Shown here: positions 37,964-47,918 of the stretch, piece after piece
Layout of the letters: every line of letters starts with the position of its first letter
Position numbering within the stretch: the first letter of the stretch is position 1
From: Iningainema tapete BLCC-T55
GTDB lineage: Bacteria; Cyanobacteriota; Cyanobacteriia; Cyanobacteriales; Nostocaceae
Direction of reading: 5' to 3'
NCBI RefSeq assembly: GCF_014698965.1
Contig: NZ_JACXAE010000126.1
Coordinates: forward strand, 62,001 to 126,000
Length of the DNA stretch: 64,000 nt
Translations under genes and position numbers: made by a program
The notes under the pieces: generated by a model
Database searches by the model: none
What the model saw: only the letters and a program-made list of their open reading frames with translations
What the model was told of the DNA's origin: nothing

Positions 37964-39457
37964 TTACGTACTAAAAATTATTTGTCCATTTTGGATTGCT
38001 ACCAGTTTTACTCTTAGTGGTCCGGCAGTGTATGTATCCTCCGCAGCAACAGCTTTAATATCTAGTAATTGATCGTATTGTCTCAGTTGAGCAATAAAAC
38101 GAATAAAAGTACCATCTATTTCGAGATTCTCCAAAATTCCTGCATTACGAGCACGAAATTGAGAAGCAGAAATCAGTAGTTCAAGGCGCTGTCGTAGTTG
38201 ATACGATGTCATTGTTTTTGGATCTGCTGTAGTTGCTGCTAATACTTGACCTCCTGTAAAAACTACTTGATTCCGTGCCGCATCGGTAAAAAATGCTATC
38301 TGCTTTTCTCCTCTGACGTAATTACCTGCAGAAAAAATTCTGACTACGTATTCTCTACCATCACTAATCTGCTTAGTCAATTGTTCAATTTGCTCTTGGC
38401 TATATTGTACTATTTGAGTATTTGTCGGAGGAGTTGCACCTGGTTCAGTTAATTCAACGCTGGCATTACGGTTGGCTTCTTGTAAAAGTTGAAATACTGC
38501 GTGACGTGCAGAAGTTGTTTGCTCTACTCTCACCACACCAGAAGCAAGCACTTGACCGCGAAATAAGGCAAGTTTACCTAAACGCAGGTCACGATAAGAT
38601 TGGTAAAATTTTTCCAGCCTTGCGACTTCCTGTTCTAAAGATTGTTGCTGTTTTTCTAAATCTTTGAGACGAGATTCTCTTTGGGCAAGTACTTGCTCTC
38701 GCTGTGTAATTTCTAAGTTACGCTTTTGAATCAGTTGATCCAGTTCAACAATTTTTTGATCCCGTTTTTTAATTGCTTGTTGTCGGTTGGCAAGTTCAAG
38801 ATCGCGTTTCTCGATGGCTGCTTTTGCTTGGTTGATCGTGTTATTAGCTTCTTGGATTAATCCAATTCGATCCGAGCGCAGTTTGCTAATTTCTGCTACT
38901 AGGATCTTTTTCTCATTGTAAACGCTCTTGAGTTCAGCTATTGCCAGTTGATACTGCGATACCACTTGACCTAGTTCTTTCTGAGTGCGTTGGAGTTGCG
39001 CTTGAGTTTGAGCTTGTTGGGTTTGAGTACGGTTCAACTGTGCTTGTGTGGCAAGTTGCTTGGCATTTGCTGCCTGCAACGACTGATTAATTGCGCGTAA
39101 ATCTTCTTGTGCTTTTGCTTGTTCAGATCTGGCTTGCGTTAGTTTGGTTTCGATTTGACTTTTCTCTGCTTCTGTGGTTTTGAGTTGTTCTCGCTTGTGC
39201 TTGAGATCTTTTTGAATATCTTCTAGTTCAAATACTCCCTTGCGCAATCCATCATCTGCGGCAAATAAAATTGCCAGGGTTGATGCCGAGATCAAACTAC
39301 CTGTAAGAAGAGTTATCAGTACAGCGGTATTTTTCGGTCGCAGGTTGAAAAGTGAGAGTCGCGCCTTGCCAACTCGTGTGCCAATGCGATCGCCCACGGT
39401 GGCTATGACGCCTCCCAGAATGAGAATTGCGGCTATGAGGATGTACGCGGTGGTCAT
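37964..39457 (-). CDS. DUF3084 family membrane coiled-coil protein
   Basis: 497 aa. Two N-terminal membrane segments (about residues 3-22, 46-68) with GKARLSLFNLRPKNTAVLIT in between, a coiled coil of about 200 residues rich in Gln, Lys and Glu (about 75-290), and a globular C-terminus (LALFRGQVLASGVVRVEQTT, VVFTGGQVLAATTADP, LRVKLVAIQNGQIIFST). This is the cyanobacterial DUF3084 family. Role unknown; the shape suggests a periplasm- or cytoplasm-spanning scaffold. Likely co-transcribed with yqgF. Confidence 0.88.
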   Translation of the reverse strand: MTTAYILIAAILILGGVIATVGDRIGTRVGKARLSLFNLRPKNTAVLITLLTGSLISASTLAILFAADDGLRKGVFELEDIQKDLKHKREQLKTTEAEKSQIETKLTQARSEQAKAQEDLRAINQSLQAANAKQLATQAQLNRTQTQQAQTQAQLQRTQKELGQVVSQYQLAIAELKSVYNEKKILVAEISKLRSDRIGLIQEANNTINQAKAAIEKRDLELANRQQAIKKRDQKIVELDQLIQKRNLEITQREQVLAQRESRLKDLEKQQQSLEQEVARLEKFYQSYRDLRLGKLALFRGQVLASGVVRVEQTTSARHAVFQLLQEANRNASVELTEPGATPPTNTQIVQYSQEQIEQLTKQISDGREYVVRIFSAGNYVRGEKQIAFFTDAARNQVVFTGGQVLAATTADPKTMTSYQLRQRLELLISASQFRARNAGILENLEIDGTFIRFIAQLRQYDQLLDIKAVAAEDTYTAGPLRVKLVAIQNGQIIFST

Positions 39458-39623
39458 AATCTAGCTACCGACGAAATCCTTCTAGAAACAGCCTACTACG
39501 TTTAACCACTTTCTGTGGGGAATTGGAGAATGGCATAACTGAAATCACTCAATAAGCAAAGTTTAGCTTTAGTTATAGGGTGTGTGCTAGATATGAGCGC
39601 CGACTCCACTTCCCCCAGTTGTT

Positions 39624-40295
39624 TTAGGTGAATTGACGACTTAAAGTTACAGGTTTATGAACTGTAATTTTTTTCTTGTGGATAGAAATCATTTTTTTCT
39701 CGCGTAAATCGCCCAGTAAACGGGTGACAGTAACGCGAGTAGAACCAATTGCCTCTGCGATTGCTTGATGAGAAAGCTTCAGATCAATTGTGATTCCGTC
39801 CGCACAAGGTACGCCAAAATCGCGACAGAGAATTAATAAAAAACTTACCAGTCTCGATCCCATATCTCGGTGAGCAAGTGTTTCTATCATCATTTCTGTC
39901 TGTAGAATTCGCGAAGAAAGACCTCGCAGCATTAACATTGACAACTCTGGATTTTCCTTCAGTGCTTGTTCCACCTGTTCAATTGGTGCTGATAACAATT
40001 CTACTGGCGTAAAAGCTACTGCATGGTAAAACCGATCTGACTTGTTTCCCGTTAGCAAAGATAAAACACCGAAAACGCTATTTTCCCTTAACAGTGCTAC
40101 CGTTATTTCTTCTCCTGCTTCGTATACTCTGGAGAGTTTGACAGCTCCTTTGAGAAGAAAATAAACTCGTTCGGCAGGATCGCCGGGAAAAAAGATCGTT
40201 TTGTTACGTTCAAACGTTTCCACAACAGGCGGAAACGCTCCGGTCGCCATCTGACGAAATACATTTGCTAGGGCTTTATCTTGTGTCACGATCAT
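39624..40295 (-). CDS. ntcA: Global nitrogen regulator NtcA
   Basis: 223 aa from ATG 40295 ([20 protein letters not shown]), the standard start; an upstream in-frame ATG at 40313 adds six residues and is not used. CRP-family: cyclic-nucleotide-like beta barrel (about 30-120) that binds 2-oxoglutarate, a dimer helix, and a winged HTH ([20 protein letters not shown], about 170-190). It activates glnA, nir, ammonium and heterocyst genes when nitrogen is scarce. The sequence is very close to the family norm. A candidate NtcA site lies upstream at 40434. Confidence 0.97.
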
Positions 40296-40675
40296 CTCCC
40301 TTCCCCTACCCAATGCCGGAAAACTAAAATAGATTACTTAAGAATACACCTGAAAAATCAAGAACACATTGTCAACCTTTCGGTTCTTTCCTATACTTAA
40401 CCTGTTTGCCTCATAGAATTACTGTTTATCATGATACATAATTTTTCATTCTTAAATCTACTACTTTTTTCGCGTTACTTACCTCTGTTGTACTCAAAAA
40501 CTTTTATGAAGAGAAAACTCAGATATGTTGAGAATATCTTAAGAAATAAACAGGAATTTTGTCGTGACAACAAGCCCTAATGATCATAAAATGCAACTCC
40601 TTGGTAAAACAAAGACAAAGTGAGCATAGTTTCTAGTATGCTGCTGAAAAGCGCGTTCCCATTAATAAACAACAT
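40296..40675. other. Divergent intergenic region ntcA/fabI
   Basis: About 380 bp holding the promoters of both genes. Apart from the candidate NtcA site, I see no clear operator and no coding frame. Confidence 0.55.
40434..40447 (-). promoter_or_regulatory. Candidate NtcA-binding site upstream of ntcA
   Basis: GTTTATCATGATAC, a near match (five of the six defining bases) to the GTA-N8-TAC consensus, read either way. It is about 140 bp before the ntcA start, and ntcA is known to be self-activated. There is an A/T-rich possible -10 about 24 nt downstream, but no perfect TAN3T. Confidence 0.4.
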
Positions 40676-41452
40676 ATGCTGGATCTAACCGGAAAAAACG
40701 CCCTTGTAACAGGCATTGCCAACAACCGCTCTATTGCTTGGGGTATTGCCCAACAACTGCATAAAGCAGGAGCTAATTTAGGCATAACATATCTGCCGGA
40801 TGACAAGGGCAAAATGGAAAAAAAAGTTGCGGAATTGGTTGAACCCCTCAACCCTAGTCTCTTTATTCCATGTAATGTAGAGAATGAAGAACAAGTTCAG
40901 TCAACCTTTGAGGTTATCCGTGACAAGTGGGGCAAATTGGATATTCTCATCCATTGTCTTGCTTATGCAAATAAAGAAGATTTGAGTGGAGATTTTAGTC
41001 AAACTTCACGTTCGGGCTTTAGTAAAGCTCTAGAAATTAGTACTTACTCGTTAGTACAACTGAGTGGAGCAGCTAAACCTTTGATGAGTGAGGGAGGAAG
41101 TATAGTTACGCTTACCTATTTGGGAGGTGTCAGAGCAATTCCTAACTACAACGTCATGGGTGTTGCTAAAGCAGGTCTAGAAACAAGTGTACGATATTTA
41201 GCCGCCGAACTTGGTGCGGCTAATATTCGCGTCAATGCCATTTCCGCAGGTCCCATCCGCACTTTGGCATCGTCGGCAGTGGGTGGTATTTTGGATATGA
41301 TTCATCATGTAGAGCAAGTAGCTCCTCTGCGTCGCACTGTCACTCAGATCGAAGTGGGTAATGCAGCTGCTTTCTTATGTAGTGACTTGGCAAGTGGAAT
41401 CACTGGACAAGTTATCTACGTGGACGCAGGATACGAAATAATGGGAATGTAA
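40676..41452 (+). CDS. fabI: Enoyl-[acyl-carrier-protein] reductase (NADH)
   Basis: 258 aa, SDR fold. It catalyses the last step of each fatty-acid elongation cycle. N-terminal NAD-binding stretch ALVTGIANNRSIAWGIAQQL, LDILIHCLAYANKEDLSG, and the active site Tyr-(X)6-Lys in NYNVMGVAKAGLETS (about residues 158-165). Variant Gly-rich loop GIANNRSIAWG is typical of FabI. It is followed by hisB after repeats, a common order in cyanobacteria. Confidence 0.96.
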   Translation: MLDLTGKNALVTGIANNRSIAWGIAQQLHKAGANLGITYLPDDKGKMEKKVAELVEPLNPSLFIPCNVENEEQVQSTFEVIRDKWGKLDILIHCLAYANKEDLSGDFSQTSRSGFSKALEISTYSLVQLSGAAKPLMSEGGSIVTLTYLGGVRAIPNYNVMGVAKAGLETSVRYLAAELGAANIRVNAISAGPIRTLASSAVGGILDMIHHVEQVAPLRRTVTQIEVGNAAAFLCSDLASGITGQVIYVDAGYEIMGM

Positions 41453-41457
41453 CAGAG

Positions 41458-41530
41458 GGAATGGCTAATAGCTAATTGTTAATTGTTGTAAACTATTAGC
41501 TATTAGCCATTAGCTATTAACAATTAGCCC
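41458..41530. repeat. Heptanucleotide repeats, fabI-hisB junction
   Basis: GGCTAATAGCTAATTGTTAA-type units face CTATTAGCCATTAGCTATTA-type complementary units, filling the fabI-hisB spacer nearly to the hisB start. Confidence 0.88.
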
Positions 41531-41535
41531 AAGTC

Positions 41536-42156
41536 ATGCAAATTAGCGATCGCCCACTCACAATCTCACCTCGTATAACTTCTTTGCGCCGCACCACTGG
41601 CGAAACAGATGTGCAAGTCAAGATCAATCTTGATGGTACAGGAACTTGCACTGCCGCAACAGGCATTCCATTTTTAGATCATATGTTGCATCAAATCTCC
41701 TCTCACGGGCTAATTGACTTGGAGGTTCAAGCTAGAGGAGACTTAGACATCGACGACCACCATACCAATGAAGATGTGGGCATTACCTTGGGACAAGCGA
41801 TCGCTCAAGCACTAGGCGACAAAAAAGGTATTGTCCGCTTTGGTAACTTCCTTGCACCGTTAGATGAGGCGTTAATTCAAGTAGCACTAGATTTTTCTGG
41901 ACGCCCACATTTAAGCTATGGCTTGCAAATTCCTACTGAGCGAGTGGGAACTTACGACACTCAATTAGTGCGAGAGTTCTTTGTCGCCTTGGTAAACCAT
42001 AGTCAAATGACGCTGCATATTCGCCAGTTAGACGGTATTAATTCCCATCATATCATTGAAGCAACTTTTAAGGCATTTGCCAGAGCTATGCGGATGGCAG
42101 TAGAGATTGATTCCCGTCGTGGTGGCTTGATACCCAGTTCCAAAGGTGTATTGTAA
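41536..42156 (+). CDS. hisB: Imidazoleglycerol-phosphate dehydratase
   Basis: 206 aa. Sixth step of histidine biosynthesis. Metal-binding His clusters: [13 protein letters not shown] (about residue 45), [11 protein letters not shown] (about 73), and [16 protein letters not shown] (about 174). It is a monofunctional HisB without the phosphatase part. Co-transcription with fabI is likely. Confidence 0.96.
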   Translation: MQISDRPLTISPRITSLRRTTGETDVQVKINLDGTGTCTAATGIPFLDHMLHQISSHGLIDLEVQARGDLDIDDHHTNEDVGITLGQAIAQALGDKKGIVRFGNFLAPLDEALIQVALDFSGRPHLSYGLQIPTERVGTYDTQLVREFFVALVNHSQMTLHIRQLDGINSHHIIEATFKAFARAMRMAVEIDSRRGGLIPSSKGVL

Positions 42157-42442
42157 AGGAATTTGATGAAACAGTAAATTTACTCAATTACATCTACCTT
42201 AGTAGTTAAATTTGCTCTATCTACTTATTCTTTACATGAAAATTACATTTTCCCCAATAAGGTTGGCGAAAACTTCATAAATTCTTTAATGAACTCAGCT
42301 AATACTTAAGTATGTATGTTCATTACTAATCTGAATAATACATAGGGACAAAAATTTAACTGGTTAGAAGAGTTGAATGAGAAAGTAAACCAGATTATGA
42401 TTAGGGTGCATTATTAATATTAAATAGCTTTGTATTTAATTT

Positions 42443-43921
42443 ATGAATCCTTTGCCATGGTTGAAAAGCGGAAATACTGTGAAGGTAGAAAAAAATGTAG
42501 AGATTTCTCCAGCCTATACTCGGTCAGTAAAACCTAAACAACGTGGATACATATACTTACTGGCAATCATATTCTCCAGTGCGGCAGTTTGGGCAGTAGC
42601 TTTGGTGTATCTCAAAAAAGTCCAAGCAAAATACGTAAGTGGTTGGACGATTACGATTCCAGGAGGATCAGCAGCAAATACTAGCCTCAGCCTACCTAAC
42701 ATTGGTGAAGCATCATCACAAAATTCATCAGCCTATGCTGTGTCAGCTTTTGATCCAAGAGAAAATTATAAAGCTATTGTTACCAGTGATGAGGTATTAA
42801 AGACCGCAGCACAAAGTGTAAACATACCTTTAGAAAAATTTGGTTCACCTAGAGTTAAAATAGTAGACAACACAACATTGATGAACTTTGAGATTCAAGG
42901 TTCTACGCCAGAGGAAGCCAGAGAAAAATCTGTAGCTCTACACAACGCATTAGAAGCACGACTGAATAATTTAAGGAAAGAAGAAGTTGCTCAGCAAAAT
43001 GAACGTTTAGAAGCCGGAATTGAAGATTTACGTAAAAAGCTAAAAATATCACAAAATCGTCTGTCTCAATTCAAATTAGTTTCTGGACTTAATTCTAATG
43101 AGCAAATTATCAAACTAGTAACTAACATTGAAGATTTGCGCAAGCAACGTGCTGAATTAGTAGCACAAGAGCAGCAACAAAACGCTAATCAAGCGCAAAT
43201 ATCAAGAAACCTTAGTCTTTCTTCTGAACAAGCATCTGAGGCATTTGTGCTGCAAGCCGATCCACTATTTCAAAAGTACCAAAAAAGTTACAATGAAGCT
43301 CAAGCTAAATTAATTTCTTTAAGTAGCAAGTTCTTGCCGTCACATCCTACAGTCATAACTCAAAAAACAGAGTTAGAATCAGCAGAAGTAGCCCTGGTGC
43401 AAAGAGGCGAGGCTTTATTAGGAAAACCTTTTAATATCGCAAGTATCAATAAAGTTAACTTTGGTAACTCTGAAGAGTCGGGAGGAGCGACAAGGACACA
43501 GTTGTCAGAGAAACTAGTGACAGTCCAAGCACAACAGCAGGGAATCCAAGCACAAGTAAAAGAGTTAGATCAGCAAATTATTTTACTGGAAAATAGGCTA
43601 AAGTTATTAACACAGCGAGCAAGCACATTAGAAGAACTGAAACGAGACGTGCAAATTTCTGAAACTGTGTTTTCATCGACTATCGCTAAATTAGATTTGA
43701 CAAAATCTACAGTTTCTACTTCTTATCCACCAATACAAGTCCTGTCTCAACCTAGTTTACCAGATGAACCAATAAAGCCTAAACCAAAATTAATTTTATT
43801 AGGAGCAGCAGTAGGTTCACTGCTAATTAGTAGTGGTATCTTGATGTTGTGGCGACGTGATACTTTAAGGCACAGATTTCGCGAAGAAGCATCAAGTCCC
43901 ATCATCAGAGAAAGAGCATAA
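42443..43921 (+). CDS. Wzz/GumC-like polysaccharide co-polymerase
   Basis: 492 aa. TM1 about 36-57 (YIYLLAIIFSSAAVWAVALV), a long periplasmic coiled-coil region (about 170-420, several heptad stretches), and TM2 about 453-472 (LILLGAAVGSLLISSGILML). It matches the chain-length-determinant / GumC layout, but without the C-terminal tyrosine kinase of BY-kinases, ending at residue 492 with a short basic tail. It controls chain length or export of the exopolysaccharide made by the next genes. First gene of the locus. Confidence 0.85.
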   Translation: MNPLPWLKSGNTVKVEKNVEISPAYTRSVKPKQRGYIYLLAIIFSSAAVWAVALVYLKKVQAKYVSGWTITIPGGSAANTSLSLPNIGEASSQNSSAYAVSAFDPRENYKAIVTSDEVLKTAAQSVNIPLEKFGSPRVKIVDNTTLMNFEIQGSTPEEAREKSVALHNALEARLNNLRKEEVAQQNERLEAGIEDLRKKLKISQNRLSQFKLVSGLNSNEQIIKLVTNIEDLRKQRAELVAQEQQQNANQAQISRNLSLSSEQASEAFVLQADPLFQKYQKSYNEAQAKLISLSSKFLPSHPTVITQKTELESAEVALVQRGEALLGKPFNIASINKVNFGNSEESGGATRTQLSEKLVTVQAQQQGIQAQVKELDQQIILLENRLKLLTQRASTLEELKRDVQISETVFSSTIAKLDLTKSTVSTSYPPIQVLSQPSLPDEPIKPKPKLILLGAAVGSLLISSGILMLWRRDTLRHRFREEASSPIIRERA

Positions 43922-43945
43922 TGTTTATGCTGAAGTGTGAAAAAC

Positions 43946-45235
43946 ATGAAGCCACAGAACTTTGAAGAGCGACTAATTTGGTATTTCATTATTTTTACTT
44001 ACGTATTCTATGTGATGGGAATCTTGTATCCCAGTAGCGCCTTATTGGGTTGGGTGCTATGTTTATATCTACTGATACAGCGTTTGTTTCAAACAAAAAA
44101 TACACCGAAAAATCAAAGAATTTATGTTCCGTGGGTGACATGGATATGGTGTATGTGCATGGTAATTACCCTGTTTGGAACCTATGTAGCCTTAGACGAT
44201 TTTAATTTCGGACTAAATGATTATCTTAGAGGAACACTAGGTTGGCTAACTAGCTCTGCATTGTTAGCATTATTTCTCTTTGTTGGGTGTTTAAATATTA
44301 GACCGCAATTGATTTATAGAGCGGTATGTATATTATGTGTACAAAGTTTGGGTGTCATTCCTATTTGTTATTTGGGTTATTACTTAAAGTTACCGGAAAT
44401 TATTTACACTTCTTCAGTGGAAAGGTTTATTCAAAATGGTCCAATTTTTTACGAGGTAGGTTTATATTCCTTGGAATTTGGCTCGGAGCAAGTTCGTTTG
44501 TCGCTATTTACTCCTTGGAGTCCGGCACTGGGTTTAGTTAGCTGTATCTACTTTTTCTTGGTGCTACAAGAATCGAGTAGAACATGGCGGTACATGGGTT
44601 TAGTTGGAGTGATCGCCATGAATCTTGTCTCTGTTTCACGGCTGGCTCTAATTTGTCTGCCTATAGTGATGTTTCTGGTTTGGTTCCCCACAAATATAAT
44701 TCGACCAAAAATTCAAATTGGTTTTGGAGTGATCGGTGTTTTGGCAGGTCTTCTGAGTACAGATATCATCTATGGTTTTAGAGATTTTGTTGATACCTTC
44801 AACGGTTCTAGAGCTGGTTCTTCACAAGTTCGTGCCGCATTAGCTCGAATTGCTTTTAAACGTTGGTCTGAAGCTCCTATCTGGGGACACGGCATTCAAG
44901 AAAAAGGTTCAAAAGTAGTAGCAAAAATGCCCATTGGCTCTCACCACACTTGGTTTGGTTTGTTATTTACTAAGGGGATCGTCGGTTTTATTGCCTTACT
45001 ATTACCCATGCTATGTAGTTTTGTAGACTTAGCAATCAAGTCGCAGCAAAGTGTTAATGCCAGAGTGGCTTTAAGTATTTTCTATACTTTATGTTTATTT
45101 TCTTTTGGTGAGCAAATAGATGTTTTGGCTTATCTTTGCTGGCCTGGGCTGGTGATGATGGGAATTGCTTTCAAAGAAAAAGTACCCGAATCTGTACATG
45201 TTTTAAAAGAATTCACATCCAACACCACAAGTTAA
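43946..45235 (+). CDS. O-antigen polymerase/ligase-like membrane protein
   Basis: 429 aa from ATG 43946; a GTG at 43937 is possible but has no spaced ribosome site. About ten membrane segments and a large loop (about 130-180). The SRLALICLPIVMFLVWFP and WGHGIQEKGSKVVAKMPIGS-HHTWFG region resembles Wzy/O-antigen ligase proteins. It likely joins the repeat units or chains of the exopolysaccharide. It lies 24 bp after the Wzz-like gene. Confidence 0.78.
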   Translation: MKPQNFEERLIWYFIIFTYVFYVMGILYPSSALLGWVLCLYLLIQRLFQTKNTPKNQRIYVPWVTWIWCMCMVITLFGTYVALDDFNFGLNDYLRGTLGWLTSSALLALFLFVGCLNIRPQLIYRAVCILCVQSLGVIPICYLGYYLKLPEIIYTSSVERFIQNGPIFYEVGLYSLEFGSEQVRLSLFTPWSPALGLVSCIYFFLVLQESSRTWRYMGLVGVIAMNLVSVSRLALICLPIVMFLVWFPTNIIRPKIQIGFGVIGVLAGLLSTDIIYGFRDFVDTFNGSRAGSSQVRAALARIAFKRWSEAPIWGHGIQEKGSKVVAKMPIGSHHTWFGLLFTKGIVGFIALLLPMLCSFVDLAIKSQQSVNARVALSIFYTLCLFSFGEQIDVLAYLCWPGLVMMGIAFKEKVPESVHVLKEFTSNTTS

Positions 45236-45612
45236 TACCTATAATTGGTGCATTTTTATACCCATCAGCGATCGCTTTCCTTTTGCAGCGGTTGCTCTCA
45301 GTATTTTTACTGCTTATTTATTCTCTCTATTCATGATCTCTTTACAAAAAGACTCTGACTAACAAGAGCCAGTGAAAATCCGCAATCCTTTCCGCACAGA
45401 TTACATAAATTAAGTTATAATTTTCCCTGGGTAATAAATAGAATAACGAGTTTATACGGAAAAAAGTGTTTAATTATACTTAAAAGCCTGAAAAACTCTT
45501 AAGATACAGCAGTGATGGGTATTTTTGCTCAAAGTATTAACTCACAGGAGATTAAAAGGCTTAACTGCCCTTTAACTGGTAGTCAAATTATTTATCTCTA
45601 TCCCATACACTG
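45236..45612. other. Intergenic region in the exopolysaccharide locus
   Basis: About 375 bp, AT-rich, with a HIP1 octamer at about 45269. No coding frame. A new promoter for the Wzx-like gene is likely but I cannot mark it. Confidence 0.45.
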
Positions 45613-46890
45613 ATGGTAATTAATAAAATCAAGCGGCAATTGTCAAATCAGTTCATCCGTAACATTGGTTGGCTGGGCGGTGCAGAGTTAATAAATCGAA
45701 TTTTTCGTTTGGGGACAACAGTTGTACTCGCTCGTCTGTTAACCCCCCATGACTACGGTTTAGCGGCAGTAGTGTTAACAACCAATGAATTCGCAACTGT
45801 TTTTACCCTCAGAGCAGGCATCGGTGGCAAAGTTATTCAAGCAAATGAAGAAGATGTAAAAGTCCTATGTGATACAGCTTACTGGCTGAATTGGATTCTC
45901 GGTGTCTCTCTGTTTACGATTCAATGTCTAGCAGCTTTTCCCATTGCTTGGTTCTATCAAGAGAACCAACTGATTTTGCCAATTTGTGTAGCAGCGTTAG
46001 TATATTTAATGCTGCCAATTTTCTCAGTTCAAACGGCATTAATTGATAGAGAAAATCGACTCAAAGTTACAGCAATCAGTACGGCACTTCAGTCAATGCT
46101 AGGCAACATTTTCACTTTGGTGTTTGCCGTCATGGGGTTGGGTATGTGGGCGATCGTTTTACCTATAGTCCTGACAACCCCGGTATGGATAGTAGTATCG
46201 CACATGAATCATCCTTGGCGACCAACCAAGTCTTTCACTTTGGAGCGATGGCAGGAAATTGTCAATTTTGGTAGAGACGTACTTGGTGGTGAATTACTAG
46301 ACAAGTTAAGAGCTAATATAGATTACCTACTCGTAGGAAGTTTTTTGGGCGTTCAAGCCTTGGGTGTTTACTTTTTTGCCTTCAATGCTGGTTTAGGAAT
46401 CAGCATGAATGTAATTAATGTCATGACTTGGCCCTTATATCCTCATCTTTGTGCTGTTCGTGACAACTACCAACAATTGAAAGAAAAATACTTTCATAGC
46501 CTTAAAACTATTACATTAATTATTGTTCCACTTGTTCTTCTTCAGTCAGGGTTAGCTCCATTTTATGTACCAATTATTTATGGTAAACAGTGGGAAGTAG
46601 CAATTCCAATACTAGTACTTGTTTGTCTTTCTGCTTTACCGCGCCCTTATGCCAGTGCAGCAGCCATGTTACTTCAAGCTATAGATAAAACTTGGATTAA
46701 CCTCCTGTGGAATGTCATTTTTACCATAATTTTTATAATTTTCTTGCTCATTGGGATGAAATGGGGAAGTGTGGGCGTAGCAGCAGTCGTACTGATTGCG
46801 CACCTTCTGGCAATGCCTATCTATATTATTTGGGTGAATCGATATGTCTTTTCTAATTCAACTGTATTAATTACTAGGAAAAAGTCATGA
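45613..46890 (+). CDS. Oligosaccharide flippase (Wzx-like)
   Basis: 425 aa with about twelve membrane segments of the MOP/PST type. N-terminal IGWLGGAELINRIFRLGTTV and VLARLLTPHDYGLAAVVLT are typical of Wzx-like flippases. It would flip lipid-linked repeat units across the inner membrane. Its TGA overlaps the ATG of the next glycosyltransferase (46887-46890), so the two are coupled. Confidence 0.88.
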   Translation: MVINKIKRQLSNQFIRNIGWLGGAELINRIFRLGTTVVLARLLTPHDYGLAAVVLTTNEFATVFTLRAGIGGKVIQANEEDVKVLCDTAYWLNWILGVSLFTIQCLAAFPIAWFYQENQLILPICVAALVYLMLPIFSVQTALIDRENRLKVTAISTALQSMLGNIFTLVFAVMGLGMWAIVLPIVLTTPVWIVVSHMNHPWRPTKSFTLERWQEIVNFGRDVLGGELLDKLRANIDYLLVGSFLGVQALGVYFFAFNAGLGISMNVINVMTWPLYPHLCAVRDNYQQLKEKYFHSLKTITLIIVPLVLLQSGLAPFYVPIIYGKQWEVAIPILVLVCLSALPRPYASAAAMLLQAIDKTWINLLWNVIFTIIFIIFLLIGMKWGSVGVAAVVLIAHLLAMPIYIIWVNRYVFSNSTVLITRKKS

Positions 46891-47822
46891 ATCCTACCTT
46901 TACTATCGTAATACCCGCTTACAATGCAGCTCAATATTTACCAGAAACATTAGAATCAGTCTTAGCTCAAACTTATGAAAATTTTGAAGTATTAATTATT
47001 AATGACGGTTCTACAGACAATACTGTTGAAATTGTTGAACAATACAGTCAAAAAGACAGTCGGGTAAAGCTAATTTCACAAATAAATCAAGGAGTAGCTA
47101 TTGCCCGTAATACTGGAATTGCGATGGCACAAGGAGAATTTATTGCTTTTCTAGATTCAGATGATCTATGGTATCCTGATAAGCTTGCTACTCATCTCGA
47201 ACACTTTAAATCCTGCTCGGAGCTAGGTATTAGTTTCGCACGAGTGGAGTTTGTCACGTTTGACAATAAACCCACCGGGCAACTTTCTCACTCTCGACTA
47301 AAAAATTTGCAACCGTTACATTTTTATTATGAGAATCCGATTATTACTCCTTCTAATGCCGTGATTAGTCGAAAAGTTTTTGAATCTGTTGAGGGTTTCG
47401 ATAAAAGTTTGAGCGGTACAGAAGATGCTGAGTTATTTTTACGTGTGAATTATAGTGGGTGGAAAGCAGAGGGTATTAATAAAGTATTGATACGTTATCG
47501 CACGAGTTTGGGTGGTGTTTCCTCAAAGCTTTACAAGATGGAAGAAGACTGGAACAGATTCAATGAGAAAATTCAAACTTATGCTCCAGATCTAATTAAT
47601 CAACATTACAATCAGGCAAAAGCTATTTTTTTGCGCTATCTAGCCCGCAGAACTCTTCGTTTGCGGCTTTCTTCTCAGATAGGAGTGGAGTTGATGAATC
47701 GTGCGTTGCGTGCTCATGCACAAATAATCTTTCAAGAACCGCGCAGAACTTTACTCACAATGCTAGCGGTTTATAGTACGCATTTACTAAGTTTATTCAA
47801 ATTTAATAAATCTCTGAATTAG
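46887..47822 (+). CDS. Family 2 glycosyltransferase A
   Basis: 311 aa. GT-A fold: FTIVIPAYNAAQYLPETLES at the start, INDGSTDNT, and AFLDSDDLW (DxD, about residue 92). Adds a sugar during repeat-unit assembly, substrate unknown. C-terminus ends in conserved RTLRLRLSS and PRRTLLTML segments also present in glycosyltransferase C at 49905, showing common origin. Overlaps the Wzx-like gene by 4 nt. Confidence 0.9.
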   Translation: MNPTFTIVIPAYNAAQYLPETLESVLAQTYENFEVLIINDGSTDNTVEIVEQYSQKDSRVKLISQINQGVAIARNTGIAMAQGEFIAFLDSDDLWYPDKLATHLEHFKSCSELGISFARVEFVTFDNKPTGQLSHSRLKNLQPLHFYYENPIITPSNAVISRKVFESVEGFDKSLSGTEDAELFLRVNYSGWKAEGINKVLIRYRTSLGGVSSKLYKMEEDWNRFNEKIQTYAPDLINQHYNQAKAIFLRYLARRTLRLRLSSQIGVELMNRALRAHAQIIFQEPRRTLLTMLAVYSTHLLSLFKFNKSLN

Positions 47823-47918
47823 CGCTGAGAGAACTGATTAACAGTATCTCTTGAAACTATTTTAATTAAACACTCATGAAAAAATAATAGCATCTACTGA
47901 AAATCATTGGGATCCCAA

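Noticed and set aside
40296-40313. Six-residue N-terminal extension of NtcA
   Set aside because: The canonical protein starts at MIVTQDKAL; the extra codons contain the ribosome-binding purine stretch.
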